A stretch of 38,680 nt of DNA. Origin: a virus. Every line of letters starts with the position of its first letter. Within the stretch, counting starts at the first letter, position 1. A program made the translations under genes and the position numbers. The stretch lies in the IMG/VR virus record IMGVR_UViG_3300040810_000230, positions 1-38,680 of that record. One strand, written 5' to 3'. Below are positions 28,425 through 34,811 of the stretch, one piece after another. The notes beneath the pieces are model-generated. The model worked only from the letters and a program-made list of their open reading frames with translations, searched no databases and had not been told where the DNA came from.

Positions 28425-29568
28425 TCTACTGTTTTATTTGACTCCAGCAATTGCTGACCTCTACTACGATACCTATCAGGGAACAGGTTCCTATCCAAGT
28501 TTTCCTGGGAATGGCGGAAGTTTAACATACCCTACAAAATTAAGTTCAGGCACGGTGAGCAGTTTGAATTACAATTGGGGTGGTGGTAATGTATTAGACT
28601 CGGGCAGAAATCAACAAGTAATAGTCAACTTCTATGGATACATCACTATCCCAGGCACAGGTAGCCAGGACATACAATTCTATCTGTATGCTGATGATGG
28701 CGTGTATATGAAGTTGGATAACACCGTGGTAATCAACGACTGGCAAGAACAGGCTCCCGGCACGTGGAACTACGTTTCAACAGACCAAACACTCACAGGT
28801 GGACAAACTTATTATATTGATATGTGGTGGTATGAAAACGGTGGCGGCGCCGCAGTTAAGTTATATTGGGATCAATCAGGATCAGTTGCATTGGTGCCTA
28901 GCTCGGCATATTCATTGACCGATCCTAGTGCATCTGGTGCACCTTCAGCAACACCATCATATTCTTCTGGTCCAACTTCTGCACAACAAACTAGAATAAA
29001 CAGTGCTGTATCTGCGGTTAATTCAGGTGAAAGTAATAATATCGATATAGATATAGATGGCGATGATAATGATGTAATGATAACACAAGCAGGTGAGCCC
29101 AGTTATCTGCTATTGAACATTACAGGAAATTTAAACTCCGTGGATATTGACCAAAATGCTACTACTGTAGGCACATCATATGGGCATTACACAGAAGCAG
29201 AGATATTAGGTAATAGTAATAGTATAGATTTGTTACAAACAGGCAGTGGAAACAAATCGGCATTTATTGATATTGCTGGTAACAGTAACACGGCAAATCT
29301 GATACAAAAAGACAGTGGCAACCACTATCTAATGTTAGATTTTATAGGTGATGGCAATACTGCCACAGTTACGCAGGAAGGTTCAGGTGACCATGCGGCT
29401 ACTATTGAACTTACTGAAAGTGGAGGCGCCTGGACTTTTGGTCTTACTCAAAGTGGATCAACAAATAAAACTTACAGTTTACCGCATTCAATGAGCGATG
29501 GTTCTACAGTGACTGGAACTTGTTCAACGCCAGCAGGATGCTCTTTAACTATCACACAAGGTGACTAA
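28393..29568 (+). CDS. Exported PA14-domain protein with curlin-like repeats
   Basis: The GTG at 28393 is chosen because AAGGTGG lies just upstream and it gives a clean signal peptide ending Ala-Ile-Ala (21). An ATG at 28336 would add 19 residues and spoil it. The mature 370 residues have a PA14-type domain at about 25-165 (Tyr-Ala-Asp-Asp-Gly-Val-Tyr-Met-Lys-Leu-Asp, Tyr-Tyr-Ile-Asp-Met-Trp-Trp-Tyr-Glu-Asn, Val-Lys-Leu-Tyr-Trp), a Ser/Pro/Ala linker, then curlin-like repeats (Gly-Asn-Ser-Asn-Ser-Ile-Asp-Leu-Leu-Gln-Thr-Gly and relatives) to the C-terminus. PA14 domains bind glycans. The fusion suggests an adhesive tip or coat built into the amyloid fibre. It overlaps the FecR gene by 32 bases and closes the module. 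Confidence 0.8.
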   Translation: MLRLILFSLSSLLFYLTPAIADLYYDTYQGTGSYPSFPGNGGSLTYPTKLSSGTVSSLNYNWGGGNVLDSGRNQQVIVNFYGYITIPGTGSQDIQFYLYADDGVYMKLDNTVVINDWQEQAPGTWNYVSTDQTLTGGQTYYIDMWWYENGGGAAVKLYWDQSGSVALVPSSAYSLTDPSASGAPSATPSYSSGPTSAQQTRINSAVSAVNSGESNNIDIDIDGDDNDVMITQAGEPSYLLLNITGNLNSVDIDQNATTVGTSYGHYTEAEILGNSNSIDLLQTGSGNKSAFIDIAGNSNTANLIQKDSGNHYLMLDFIGDGNTATVTQEGSGDHAATIELTESGGAWTFGLTQSGSTNKTYSLPHSMSDGSTVTGTCSTPAGCSLTITQGD

Positions 29569-29573
29569 ATATC

Positions 29574-29603
29574 TTGACTTTATAAGTTAAATTGTATTAT
29601 AAT
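29574..29603 (+). promoter_or_regulatory. Putative sigma70-type promoter before the PTPS-like gene
   Basis: TTGACT (29574-29579), 18 bases, TATAAT (29598-29603), just after the PA14 gene stop. The leader of about 80 bases to the ATG at 29691 holds no recognised riboswitch. A preQ1-type element was considered but not convincing. Confidence 0.7.
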
Positions 29604-29690
29604 AATGCATGACTAACTTAGTGGCCTCTTTCGACGCTCATCCCACTTTAAATATTCTGCGTGTCATTGTTAACATTAAGGACAACAACA

Positions 29691-30194
29691 ATGGCTAATC
29701 AACCAAGACAATACAAGTACGTAAGTACAAAAGAATATGTAGATCAGTTTCCCTGTGCATATAGGCAATGGCGGGCTGACAGTCACTGCAATCTAATACA
29801 CGGCTATGCGTTTAGTATGCGTTTCTTTTTTGGAACCGACAACTTAGACGTTAGAAACTGGGTAGCAGACTACGGTGGACTAAAAGAACTAAAACAAGTA
29901 TTACAAGATCAATTTGACCATACACTACTGGTTGCTGAAGATGATCCAGAACTAGAAATATACAAGCAACTGCAAGCAAAGAAGTTGGCTAAACTGACCA
30001 TACTGCCAAGACTTGGTTGTGAAGGACTAGCAGACCAATTGTACAAATATGTAAATGGTGTGTATATCCCAGACATGTGGGGTCAAGCAGAAGCAGATAG
30101 ACTTTGGTGTTACAGGGTAGAAGTACGTGAAACACAAAGCAACATGGCTTGGCGTGAAGGTCATAGAGAATGGAACGAGGATCTGTTTGAATAA
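29691..30194 (+). CDS. 6-pyruvoyl-tetrahydropterin synthase/QueD-family protein
   Basis: The ATG at 29691 with AAGGA at 29678-29682 gives 167 residues. An upstream in-frame start at 29661 lacks a ribosome binding site. PTPS/QueD blocks are present: Cys33-x3-His37-Gly, Val-Ala-Asp-Tyr-Gly-Gly-Leu-Lys, Gln-Phe-Asp-His-Thr-Leu-Leu-Val, Cys-Glu-Gly-Leu-Ala-Asp-Gln-Leu and Tyr-Arg-Val-Glu-Val-Arg-Glu-Thr. Family members make 6-carboxy-tetrahydropterin for queuosine or 7-deazaguanine DNA modification, or biopterin. By eye the usual His-Gly-His zinc pair is His37-Gly-Tyr39, and the first zinc His is Tyr24, so metal binding may differ. No queC, queE or dpdA is seen in this window. Confidence 0.82.
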   Translation: MANQPRQYKYVSTKEYVDQFPCAYRQWRADSHCNLIHGYAFSMRFFFGTDNLDVRNWVADYGGLKELKQVLQDQFDHTLLVAEDDPELEIYKQLQAKKLAKLTILPRLGCEGLADQLYKYVNGVYIPDMWGQAEADRLWCYRVEVRETQSNMAWREGHREWNEDLFE

Positions 30195-30315
30195 CGATAC
30201 TTGGAAATGTGATGGTAAGACAGTGGGACATGATGGACACCCTGCTGTCTATCTACCTGCAAATCAAAAGTGTCCCTACTGTGGCAAGGAACAAAAAGAT
30301 GCAGTCACCTTGTGA
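30187..30315 (+). CDS. zf-CHCC zinc-finger mini-protein, 42 aa
   Basis: A TTG start at 30187 with GAGG at 30177-30180 gives a 42-residue protein made almost entirely of a CHCC zinc finger: Trp-Lys-Cys-Asp-Gly, Gly-His-Pro-Ala-Val-Tyr-Leu, Gln-Lys-Cys-Pro-Tyr-Cys-Gly. These are the four ligands and the hallmark Gly-His-Pro and Cys-Pro-Tyr-Cys of the family that includes the NDUFS6-type domain and small proteobacterial proteins. The role in phage is unknown. It overlaps the PTPS gene by 8 bases and the next mini-gene by 17 bases. Confidence 0.75.
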   Translation: MNNDTWKCDGKTVGHDGHPAVYLPANQKCPYCGKEQKDAVTL

Positions 30316-30448
30316 AAAAATCTGTGTTATGGAAAATGGCTACTGCTTAGGGTGTAATCGCACACAGGAAGAAATAGCCAACTGGATCAACTACACGGAT
30401 GAAGAACGTGAACGCATAATGGAAGAACTGTTCGACAGAGAAGTATGA
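30299..30448 (+). CDS. DUF1289 mini-protein, 49 aa
   Basis: The ATG at 30299 is preceded by AAGGA at 30286-30290. The 49-residue product matches DUF1289: Ser-Pro-Cys-Glu-Lys-Ile-Cys, Gly-Tyr-Cys-Leu-Gly-Cys-Asn-Arg-Thr, Glu-Ile-Ala-Asn-Trp, then Glu-Arg-Glu-Arg-Ile-Met. The four cysteines probably bind zinc or an Fe-S cluster. DUF1289 proteins are common small proteins of proteobacteria with unknown function. Upstream in-frame sequence is the wrong frame of the zinc-finger gene, so the short form is preferred. Confidence 0.8.
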   Translation: MQSPCEKICVMENGYCLGCNRTQEEIANWINYTDEERERIMEELFDREV

Positions 30449-30624
30449 ACTTGTTACAAACTTTTCGTGCTGTACTAACAGCCTTTATCGGTATTAAAAA
30501 AGGCAAACAATCACAACAAGACTTTGGTACACTTAAAATACAAAACGTTGTAATTGTAGGAATTGTTTGTGCAGTATTATTTGTAACTGTATTAAAATCA
30601 ATAGTAAGTTTTATAGTTAACTAA
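30445..30624 (+). CDS. DUF2970-like small membrane protein, 59 aa
   Basis: This short frame has an ATGA overlap with the DUF1289 gene and a TAATG overlap with the cupin gene, so it is embedded in the coupled series. The product begins Met-Asn-Leu-Leu-Gln-Thr-Phe-Arg-Ala-Val-Leu-Thr-Ala-Phe-Ile-Gly-Ile-Lys-Lys-Gly. It then has one C-terminal transmembrane helix (about 33-57, Val-Val-Ile-Val-Gly-Ile-Val). This is the layout of DUF2970, a small inner-membrane family of mostly gamma- and betaproteobacteria. Function is unknown. Adjacent DUF1289 and DUF2970 genes suggest acquisition from a proteobacterial host. Confidence 0.72.
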   Translation: MNLLQTFRAVLTAFIGIKKGKQSQQDFGTLKIQNVVIVGIVCAVLFVTVLKSIVSFIVN

Positions 30625-31025
30625 TGACATACAAAATTTTAACAGAAAATTCAGAAGACAAACTTAACGTCTACGACATAGGTGGTGCTACAGTTAAAGA
30701 CAATGAGACATATCGTGTAAAAGATAACACAACTCTTAATAATTTAGTAGTAAGTTCTACTGAGCTTAAGTCTATGCAAAGTACTCGAGGTCATAAGCAC
30801 CAAGGGCAGGAAGAAGTGTATCATTTCATTAGTGGATATGGAAAGATGGAACTGGACGACAGACAGTTTCATGTAAAAGGAGGTGACATCGTATTGATTC
30901 CGGATGGTTCCTTCCATCGAGTACATAACACTAGTGAGCATGGTGCCTTATATTTTATCTGTGTGTTAACTGTAATAAAGGAAAATGGATTTACTAACTA
31001 TAGTAATGATGTTGAAATGGGATAA
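30624..31025 (+). CDS. Cupin-domain protein
   Basis: The 133-residue protein contains a single cupin barrel. Motif 1 is Gly-His-Lys-His-x-Gly-Gln-Glu-Glu-Val-Tyr-His-Phe-Ile-Ser-Gly-x-Gly. Motif 2 is Gly-Gly-Asp-Ile-Val-Leu-Ile-Pro-Asp-Gly-Ser-Phe-His-Arg-Val-His-Asn. The His-x-His, Glu and second-motif His needed for metal binding are all present. Such cupins are sugar-phosphate isomerases, dioxygenases or binding proteins. Being coupled to radical SAM, SDR and glycosyltransferase-like genes, a role in sugar or cofactor conversion is plausible (inference). TAATG coupling on both ends. Confidence 0.85.
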   Translation: MTYKILTENSEDKLNVYDIGGATVKDNETYRVKDNTTLNNLVVSSTELKSMQSTRGHKHQGQEEVYHFISGYGKMELDDRQFHVKGGDIVLIPDGSFHRVHNTSEHGALYFICVLTVIKENGFTNYSNDVEMG

Positions 31026-32524
31026 TGTTTGCTGTAATACTTACCGTTCCCCGGGTAGCGGCGCTGAGACCAAGTGCGGCTCCGGCTATAATAAAAAGTA
31101 TAATAAAAAGTAAAGGACTAGAAAGTCAGGTACTGGATATTAATCTAGATTTTCACGACCAATTTGGAAGTCGTTTTTCGGAACAATCTTATAACACAAT
31201 CGATGACTATTTCTTTAATCATCTGAATCAACTTGATCAACATGACCAAACTGTATACACAGAATGGATGCAAGACTGGGTTGATCGGATTATACAGATT
31301 AATCCGCAATATCTTTTTATAAGTGTGTTTACTTGGCAAGCACAACGATTTACTAGAGACTTCTTAACATTGTGGAAAACACAAAGTAATATACCTGCGA
31401 TTATTGGTGGGCAGGGCATGACTAAAGAAGAAAACGGAAGTTATTCTAGCAAGCCTGAGTTTGCGCACGAAATGAAGGCGCAAGGGCTAATTGCGCACTG
31501 GATCAGAGGCGAGGCTGAAACCACTATCCCTGCGATAATTGACGGAAAGTTTGATACACCGGGCATTGATACAGACACCTTGGCAGATAGGAGTGATGTT
31601 AACTCGCATGGTTTCTTAGACTTCTCAGACTTTGATATAAAACGATATCACAGTGGGTACAAACAAGGTGTGTTACCTGTAGAAACCAGCAGAGGTTGTG
31701 TGCGAAATTGTGTATTTTGTGATATCCCAACCTGGCACGGAAAGTTTAGGTACAAAAACGGTACTAAACTCAGCAACGAACTAATACATTACTACGAAAA
31801 GTATCAAGTGAAAGACTTTTTCTTTCACGACGCATTATGCAACGGTAGTGTAAAAGACTTTAAGTTGTTTAATCATAACTTAATGGACTACTACACACAA
31901 AACAATTTACCAGAGCGACACTTTAAATACAGCAGTCATTATATTGTTCGTAGTGAACGAATAATGCCTGAAGAAGATTTTAAGTTTATGGGATCAGCAG
32001 GTGCCGAATGTATGGTAATTGGGGTCGAGTCCGGGAGTGATCGTGTTAAGGCAGACATGCGAAAAGGCTTTAACAACGCTGACTTAGATTATAATATGAA
32101 AATGTTTAGCAAGTACGGGATCACTGTGTACTTGTTACTGATTGTAGGATTTCCTACAGAAACTAGAGACGACTTTAACGAAACACTAACGATGTTAAAA
32201 CGTTACCAGCCTTATGTTGCTGACGGGACTGTGATTGGTGTTAACCTTGGCACAACATTAACCATTGAAGAAGGATCACCGATATACACAGATTATTCAA
32301 AACTAAACATAGTAGGCACAAATGGTAATAGACCGCAAGGTCCGGATTGGCATTGCGAAACAAACCCAACTTTGACCTATAAAGAGCGTATTATGCGCAG
32401 AATCGAAGCACAAGAATATGCTACTAGCTTAGGTTATACATTCTGGAAAGGCGATGATCAATTGAAGTTACTAATGGATAACTATACCACAAGATTACAC
32501 AAACTAGCAGGAGTAATACACTAG
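31025..32524 (+). CDS. B12-binding-type radical SAM enzyme
   Basis: The 499-residue protein has an N-terminal cobalamin-binding-like Rossmann region at about 1-190 (Pro-Arg-Val-Ala-Ala-Leu-Arg-Pro, Tyr-Leu-Phe-Ile-Ser-Val-Phe-Thr, Ile-Ile-Gly-Gly-Gln-Gly). The radical SAM core follows, with Cys225-x3-Cys229-x2-Cys232 for the 4Fe-4S cluster in Ser-Arg-Gly-Cys-Val-Arg-Asn-Cys-Val-Phe-Cys-Asp. SAM-binding strands include Ile-Gly-Val-Glu-Ser-Gly-Ser and Leu-Leu-Ile-Val-Gly-Phe-Pro-Thr-Glu-Thr. The family contains methylases, ring-contracting and sulfur-inserting enzymes. The substrate cannot be told, and the usual cobalamin His is not obvious, so B12 use is uncertain. TAATG/TAGTG coupling with both neighbours. 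Confidence 0.88.
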   Translation: MFAVILTVPRVAALRPSAAPAIIKSIIKSKGLESQVLDINLDFHDQFGSRFSEQSYNTIDDYFFNHLNQLDQHDQTVYTEWMQDWVDRIIQINPQYLFISVFTWQAQRFTRDFLTLWKTQSNIPAIIGGQGMTKEENGSYSSKPEFAHEMKAQGLIAHWIRGEAETTIPAIIDGKFDTPGIDTDTLADRSDVNSHGFLDFSDFDIKRYHSGYKQGVLPVETSRGCVRNCVFCDIPTWHGKFRYKNGTKLSNELIHYYEKYQVKDFFFHDALCNGSVKDFKLFNHNLMDYYTQNNLPERHFKYSSHYIVRSERIMPEEDFKFMGSAGAECMVIGVESGSDRVKADMRKGFNNADLDYNMKMFSKYGITVYLLLIVGFPTETRDDFNETLTMLKRYQPYVADGTVIGVNLGTTLTIEEGSPIYTDYSKLNIVGTNGNRPQGPDWHCETNPTLTYKERIMRRIEAQEYATSLGYTFWKGDDQLKLLMDNYTTRLHKLAGVIH

Positions 32525-33060
32525 TGCAAGTTAGTTTAGATATTGGATTCAGCGTAGGTAGGAAACTAGGCGACCCTGATGTTAAAATATTAATTGACGA
32601 CTATGTTGTGTTGTACGAAGGATCTGCTGTTGACCAGTTCTCTAGAGTCATTGACTTAAATGCTGGTGAACACGAACTTAAGATCGTGCATCACGGAAAG
32701 ACAGATCAAGATCATGTATTAGACGATCAGGGTAATATTCTAGTAGATAAATTTATTAATATTGATACTATGGTCATTGATGGAATTAAACTGACCGATA
32801 GGGAATTACACACAGGAGAATTCTGGCCAGTATACAGTTTAAGTTACGTTGAGGATATGCAGGAGTTACCAGAAAGTATTTGCCCTAACTTGTATCTGGG
32901 TCACAATGGAACTTGGAGATATAAATTTTTTGCTCCTTTTACTGAGTGGATAATTCGTGAGCGCAAACAAGGACCGCAACTTGACGATACTATTTTTAAA
33001 AGTAGTCAGCAAATACTGGAAGATGCAAAGAATTTCTTCAAAGACATACGGGAATTATGA
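32524..33060 (+). CDS. Beta-sandwich-type phage protein, 178 aa
   Basis: A GTG start overlaps the radical SAM stop (TAGTG). The N-terminal 95 residues alternate strands typical of a small beta-sandwich (Val-Ser-Leu-Asp-Ile-Gly-Phe, Val-Lys-Ile-Leu-Ile-Asp-Asp-Tyr-Val-Val-Leu, Gly-Glu-His-Glu-Leu-Lys-Ile-Val-His-His-Gly). A conserved-looking Leu-Gly-His-Asn-Gly-Thr-Trp block and a helical tail follow. Its opening strands resemble carbohydrate-binding-type domains, and a similar architecture (Gly-His-Gly, Trp) is seen in the reverse-strand gene at the right end. Glycan binding is a guess that fits the cluster. Confidence 0.6.
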   Translation: MQVSLDIGFSVGRKLGDPDVKILIDDYVVLYEGSAVDQFSRVIDLNAGEHELKIVHHGKTDQDHVLDDQGNILVDKFINIDTMVIDGIKLTDRELHTGEFWPVYSLSYVEDMQELPESICPNLYLGHNGTWRYKFFAPFTEWIIRERKQGPQLDDTIFKSSQQILEDAKNFFKDIREL

Positions 33061-33083
33061 AAATTACTTTTGAAATTGAATGA
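33057..33083 (+). other. Eight-codon frame, possible remnant of a duplicated beta-sandwich gene
   Basis: ATGA coupling at the end of the beta-sandwich gene opens a frame Met-Lys-Ile-Thr-Phe-Glu-Ile-Glu and then a stop. Its pattern mirrors the start of the preceding protein (Met-Gln-Val-Ser-Leu-Asp-Ile-Gly). It may be the stub of a lost tandem copy or only a translational relay to the next gene. Confidence 0.3.
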
Positions 33084-33089
33084 ACACTA

Positions 33090-34199
33090 ATGTTAACTTA
33101 TAATTCTGTCGACGAGTATCAAATTGAAATAACCACATACTGCAATGCGGCTTGTCCGCAATGTCCACGCAATCTCTGTGGTTACGGAAAGAATCCACAC
33201 ATGCCGCTAGTGCATTTAGATGCGGATGTTATTGATAATGCATTTACTCCTGATCTGTGTAATAGACTAAGACAAGTGTTTTTTTGTGGCAGTTACGGTG
33301 ATCCCATTATGCATCCTAAGTTCTTGGACATACTAAGAAAGTTCAGACAGAAGAATCCAACACTATGGTTGTACTTTCACACCAACGGAGGTGTACACAA
33401 CAAGGACTACTGGCAAGAAGTAGCAGATATAATGGCAGGCTACGGACAGATAGACTTTGGTATTGATGGTCTAAGTGATACACTAGATTTGTACCGTAGA
33501 AATGTAGACTATGATAAGGTTATACGCAATGCCAGGGCTTTTATTGATCGTGGTGGTCGTGCGCAGTGGAACTATATAGTGTTCAAGCATAACGAACATC
33601 AAGTTGAACAAGCAAAGCAACTAGCACAAGAGTACGGCTTTTTTAACATCTTGATACGCAAAACTGGGCGGTTCTTTGATCATAAAAATCTGGTTGAATT
33701 CAACAGTTGGCCTGTGTATAATAGCAAGGATGATGTAGCATACCAGTTGGAGTTGCCTACACAAGAGCAATACAGAAACAACAGTATGCTAGGCTTGACT
33801 GGATTAAAGACAGAGTATCCGGATATTAAGGATTACTTTGCTAAAACAGAAATTAGATGTGATGCAGAAATAGGAAACAAGGTGGCAGTAAATGCAGAAG
33901 GCGTTGTGTTGCCTTGTAACTTTTTTAATCACAATTTGTATGATTTAAGATTTCACGATACAGATACACTGCCAAGGGCTAATGCACTCAGTGGACAGCC
34001 TAATCAAGTTAAAGAATTCTTAGATCAATACGGATTAAACAATTTGTCTATTAAAAACAACAGTTTAGCAGACATATTCAACAACAAGTTTTGGCAAGAC
34101 TTGCACAGCAGTTTCACAGGCAATAGACTGTTTGAGTGTGCAATGACTTGCGGTAAACGTTTAACAAAGGTCTGGGACCAAGGAGGCAATCGTAGATGA
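33090..34199 (+). CDS. Radical SAM/SPASM enzyme
   Basis: The 369-residue protein has the radical SAM cluster motif Cys18-x3-Cys22-x2-Cys25 in Thr-Tyr-Cys-Asn-Ala-Ala-Cys-Pro-Gln-Cys-Pro, the Gly-Ser-Tyr-Gly-Asp-Pro segment and Phe-Gly-Ile-Asp-Gly-Leu. The C-terminal SPASM-type region has Val-Ala-Val-Asn-Ala-Glu-Gly-Val-Val-Leu-Pro-Cys-Asn-Phe-Phe and further cysteines (Glu-Cys-Ala-Met-Thr-Cys-Gly-Lys) for an auxiliary cluster. SPASM enzymes modify peptides or sugars. No obvious precursor peptide is seen nearby, which slightly favours a sugar or amino-acid substrate. It overlaps the SDR gene by 4 bases. Confidence 0.88.
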   Translation: MLTYNSVDEYQIEITTYCNAACPQCPRNLCGYGKNPHMPLVHLDADVIDNAFTPDLCNRLRQVFFCGSYGDPIMHPKFLDILRKFRQKNPTLWLYFHTNGGVHNKDYWQEVADIMAGYGQIDFGIDGLSDTLDLYRRNVDYDKVIRNARAFIDRGGRAQWNYIVFKHNEHQVEQAKQLAQEYGFFNILIRKTGRFFDHKNLVEFNSWPVYNSKDDVAYQLELPTQEQYRNNSMLGLTGLKTEYPDIKDYFAKTEIRCDAEIGNKVAVNAEGVVLPCNFFNHNLYDLRFHDTDTLPRANALSGQPNQVKEFLDQYGLNNLSIKNNSLADIFNNKFWQDLHSSFTGNRLFECAMTCGKRLTKVWDQGGNRR

Positions 34200-34780
34200 A
34201 AGTATTAGTAACAGGCGGTAACAGAGGGTTGGGAAAGCACTTAGTAGAAGTGTTTGATACTGCTGACGGAATCAGTAGAGCTGACGGGTTTGATATTACA
34301 AAAAACATAGACGACATCGCGGCTCGCAGTATAGATTATGATGTAGTTGTTAACAACGCATTTGATGGTCCTCCACAAGAAGATTGGGCTAACTTTGGCC
34401 AGACTAACTTGTATATAAAAATTTACGACACATGGAAAAAACATAACAAATCAGGTTATATTTTTAATATCGGTAGTGTAGGTGAGCAGGGTATTGTTGC
34501 TCCCGAGCCACGTTGGGAAACTTATAGAGTCAGCAAGGCAGCACTAGCACATGCTAGTAAACAAGGTACGCAAGCATTTAAGCAAAATGCAGTATCTTTT
34601 AAAACTACCTTGATTACCCCTGACAGGTTAGATACAGAACTAAGTCGTAGCAGACCAAATTGGACTGGTAACGGAATAAACCTAGTAGACATTTCAAATT
34701 TTATCAAGTATGCTACACAAACACAAGATAATACTTGCATAGAAGAAATAACTTTTTATTGTGCGTTAGATTATCAATAG
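34196..34780 (+). CDS. Short-chain dehydrogenase/reductase
   Basis: The 194-residue protein has the SDR nucleotide motif Thr-Gly-Gly-Asn-Arg-Gly-Leu-Gly (6-13), Val-Asn-Asn-Ala (52-55), catalytic Ser94 in Asn-Ile-Gly-Ser, and Tyr110-x3-Lys114. It is short for an SDR (usually about 250), with a reduced region between the cofactor and catalytic motifs and a shortened C-terminus, so the substrate pocket may be minimal. It should oxidise or reduce a hydroxyl/keto group with NAD(P)H, probably on a sugar intermediate given the glycosyltransferase-like gene 31 bases downstream. Confidence 0.88.
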   Translation: MKVLVTGGNRGLGKHLVEVFDTADGISRADGFDITKNIDDIAARSIDYDVVVNNAFDGPPQEDWANFGQTNLYIKIYDTWKKHNKSGYIFNIGSVGEQGIVAPEPRWETYRVSKAALAHASKQGTQAFKQNAVSFKTTLITPDRLDTELSRSRPNWTGNGINLVDISNFIKYATQTQDNTCIEEITFYCALDYQ

Positions 34781-34811
34781 AGTTACTACAGGATAAACAC
34801 CACGTAACAGA

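Noticed and set aside
29604-29690. preQ1 riboswitch upstream of the QueD-like gene
   Set aside because: No stem with an A-rich tail and C-rich loop arrangement of a preQ1 aptamer could be built near the ribosome binding site.
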